From Antedon mediterranea (taxonomy: Eukaryota > Echinodermata > Crinoidea > Comatulida > Antedonidae), in assembly GCF_964355755.1 (NCBI RefSeq), contig NC_092671.1, forward strand, positions 22,100,001 to 22,164,000: a DNA stretch of 64,000 nucleotides. Reading direction: 5' to 3'. Positions within the stretch are counted from its first letter, which is position 1. Each line of letters starts with the position of its first letter. Positions 62,863 to 64,000 of the stretch are shown one piece after another. Below the pieces are notes generated by a model that saw only the letters and a list, made by a program, of their open reading frames with translations, did no database searches and had not been told where the DNA came from. The position numbers and the translations under genes were made by a program.

Positions 62863-63051
62863 TAGATGACTGAAGAGCTGATAATACTCTATTTATATGA
62901 AATTAATAATAAATCAATGAAAAATAATGCCATGCAACTTTGTTTCTGATTTTAAAAAAAGGTTCACTTGTTTAGGCCTGACATTTACAACCCTCAAAAT
63001 ATCTTACTTTCAAAAACAATATTTATTTAAAAAAAAAAAAAAGAAACAAAA

Positions 63052-63122
63052 TATCCGTAGAGGTTCGAACCCACTAGTGAGAGCACTCAAACTTGAGCAT
63101 TACCCGTTACGCCACAAACCAG
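63052..63122 (-). pseudogene. tRNA-like module 16, type t1
   Basis: Both boxes intact. The unit has a private ATATCTTACTTTC in the spacer to its left and GAAGAGTTGATAA to its right. Confidence 0.5.
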
Positions 63123-63310
63123 TAGATGACTGAAGAGTTGATAATACTCTATTTATATGAAATAAATAATAAATCAATGAAAAATAATGCCATGCAACTT
63201 TGTTTCTGATTTTAAAAAAGGTCCAATTGTTTAGGCCTGACATTTACAACCCTCAAAATATCTCACTTTCAAAAACAATATTTATTTTCAATAAAAAAAA
63301 AAAAAAAAAA

Positions 63311-63381
63311 TATTCGGAGAGGTTCGAACCCACTACTGCGAGAACTCAAACCTGAGCATTACCCGTTACGCCTCAAACCAG
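63311..63381 (-). pseudogene. tRNA-like module 17, type t4
   Basis: Begins TATTCGGAGAGG instead of TATTCGTAGAGG. B box intact. Confidence 0.5.
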
Positions 63382-63573
63382 TAGATGACTGAAGAGCTGA
63401 TAATACTCTATTTATATGAAATTAATAATAAATCAATGAAAAATAATGCAATGCAACTTTGTTTCTGATTTTAAAAAAAGTTCACTTGTTTAGGCCTGAC
63501 ATTTACAACCCTCAAAATATCTCACTTTCAAAAACAATATTTATTTTAAATAAAAAAAAAAAAAGAAACAAAA

Positions 63574-63644
63574 TATCCGTAGAGGTTTGAACCCACTAGT
63601 GAGAGCACTCAAACTTGAGCATTACCCGTTACGCCACAAACCAG
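63574..63644 (-). pseudogene. tRNA-like module 18, type t1, B box altered
   Basis: The plus strand reads AGGTTTGAACCC, so the central CpG of the B box is lost by a C-to-T change. This is the pattern left by deamination of a methylated CpG. Confidence 0.5.
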
Positions 63645-63835
63645 TAGATGACTGAAGAGCTGATAATACTCTATTTATATGAAATAAATAATAAATCAAT
63701 GAAAAATAATGCCATGCAACCTTGTTTCTGATTTTAAAAAAGGTCCACTTGTTTAGGCCTGATATTTACAACCCTCAAAATATCTCACTTTCAAAAACCA
63801 TATTTATTTTCAATTTAAAAAAAAAAGAAAAAAAA

Positions 63836-63905
63836 TATCCCTAGAGGTTCGACCCACTACTCAGAGCACTCAAACCTGAGCATTAGCCGTTACGCCACAA
63901 ACCAG
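63836..63905 (-). pseudogene. tRNA-like module 19, type t2-like
   Basis: The B box is short (GGTTCGACCC on the plus strand) but keeps GAGG in place of the GATG of the other t2 modules. The A box ends GGC instead of GGG. It may represent a state closer to the ancestor of t2 in the B region. Confidence 0.45.
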
Positions 63906-64000
63906 TAGATGACTGAAGAGCTTATAATAGTCTATTTATATGAAATGAATGATCAATCAATGAAAAATAATGCCATGCAACTTTGTTTCTGATTTTAAAA

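Larger units (their letters stand above)
59005..64000 (-). repeat. Tandem array of about 261 bp units carrying tRNA-like modules
   Basis: Starts abruptly after the satellite word ATAATGTGATTT and runs past the right edge. The landmark AGGCCTGA(C/T)ATT lies at 59029, 59291, 59551, 59826, 60087, 60349, 60610, 60870, 61132, 61392, 61667, 61928, 62190, 62451, 62711, 62974, 63233, 63492 and 63755, so units are 259-275 bp. Each unit has, left to right, an A-run of variable length, a 70-71 bp tRNA-like module read on the minus strand, a TATA-like word, and an AT-rich spacer ending CTGATTTTAAAAAAGG. Four module types, t1 to t4, alternate in a fixed order. No relation to the satellite is visible apart from the short word TGATTTTAA. 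Confidence 0.93.
62711..64000 (-). repeat. tRNA-like array, third segment with a different unit order
   Basis: Types run t4, t1, t4, t1, t2 with spacings of 263, 259, 259 and 263 bp. The seven-unit order breaks here. Modules also carry more private changes, such as a lost CpG in the B box at 63,574-63,644 and an altered A box in the last unit. Confidence 0.85.

Noticed and set aside
60316-63133. Plus-strand frames of 64-68 codons in the tRNA-like array
   Set aside because: They run through the antisense of the tRNA-like module. The RGSNP-type peptide is the usual false translation of a GGTTCGAACCC T-arm, and the lysine run is the A-tract.
59005-64000. Functional tRNA genes
   Set aside because: The A and B boxes and D-arm are present, but the anticodon and acceptor stems fail to pair and the T-arm is weak, so no isotype can be assigned.
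59005-64000. Row of SINE insertions with poly-A tails
   Set aside because: The A-run lies on the plus strand, while the tRNA-like module reads on the minus strand. On the module's own strand it is a T-run, not a tail. Units are tandem with constant spacing and no target duplications.
1-64000. Telomeric repeat or chromosome end
   Set aside because: No short G-rich telomere-like tandem repeat was seen on either strand.

Overview
The window is non-coding repetitive DNA from a eukaryotic nuclear genome, most likely an animal; the sequence does not allow a finer placement. No cellular protein-coding gene is supported. Short reading frames exist, but they are translations of satellite or tRNA-like repeats. 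The evidence for a eukaryote is long tandem arrays with nested higher-order structure, a TTAA-flanked DNA transposon remnant, and an array of tRNA-like modules with RNA polymerase III style A and B boxes. The look is that of pericentromeric or centromeric heterochromatin, which is an inference from structure only.

Layout. (1) 1-43,990 is an AT-rich satellite in one orientation. It is built from four related monomer classes, called here A (88 bp), B (about 78 bp), C (about 86 bp) and D (about 87 bp), which share a core around CGTTTTAGACCATTTTG. The monomers are ordered into nested higher-order repeats: three super-repeats of about 7-9 kb (1-9,303; 9,304-16,448; 16,449 to about 24,580), a nearly identical tandem pair of 4,589 bp (about 24,580-33,757), a mosaic, and short repeats of 1.1-1.2 kb (about 40,480-42,990). 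(2) 43,995-45,103 is the only non-satellite DNA inside the array: a 1,109 bp element with 28 bp terminal inverted repeats and TTAA on both sides, cleanly inserted into one class A monomer. (3) 45,104-55,899 is satellite in the same orientation, with local duplications of 1.1-1.5 kb. (4) At about 55,900 the satellite flips strand. 55,903-59,004 is the same family in reverse, with more private substitutions. (5) From about 59,005 to the window end a second, unrelated tandem array begins, with a unit of about 261 bp. Each of 19 units carries a minus-strand tRNA-like module with an A box, a palindromic B box, a downstream T-run and an upstream TATA-like word. Seven units form a higher-order repeat of 1,841 bp that occurs twice in near-identical form.

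The two most interesting points are the tRNA-like higher-order array at the satellite edge, which could be a Pol III or TFIIIC-binding boundary, and the orientation switch 3.1 kb inside that edge. Everything on function is inference. Very similar long repeats are also where assemblies go wrong, so copy number and order should be confirmed with single long reads.
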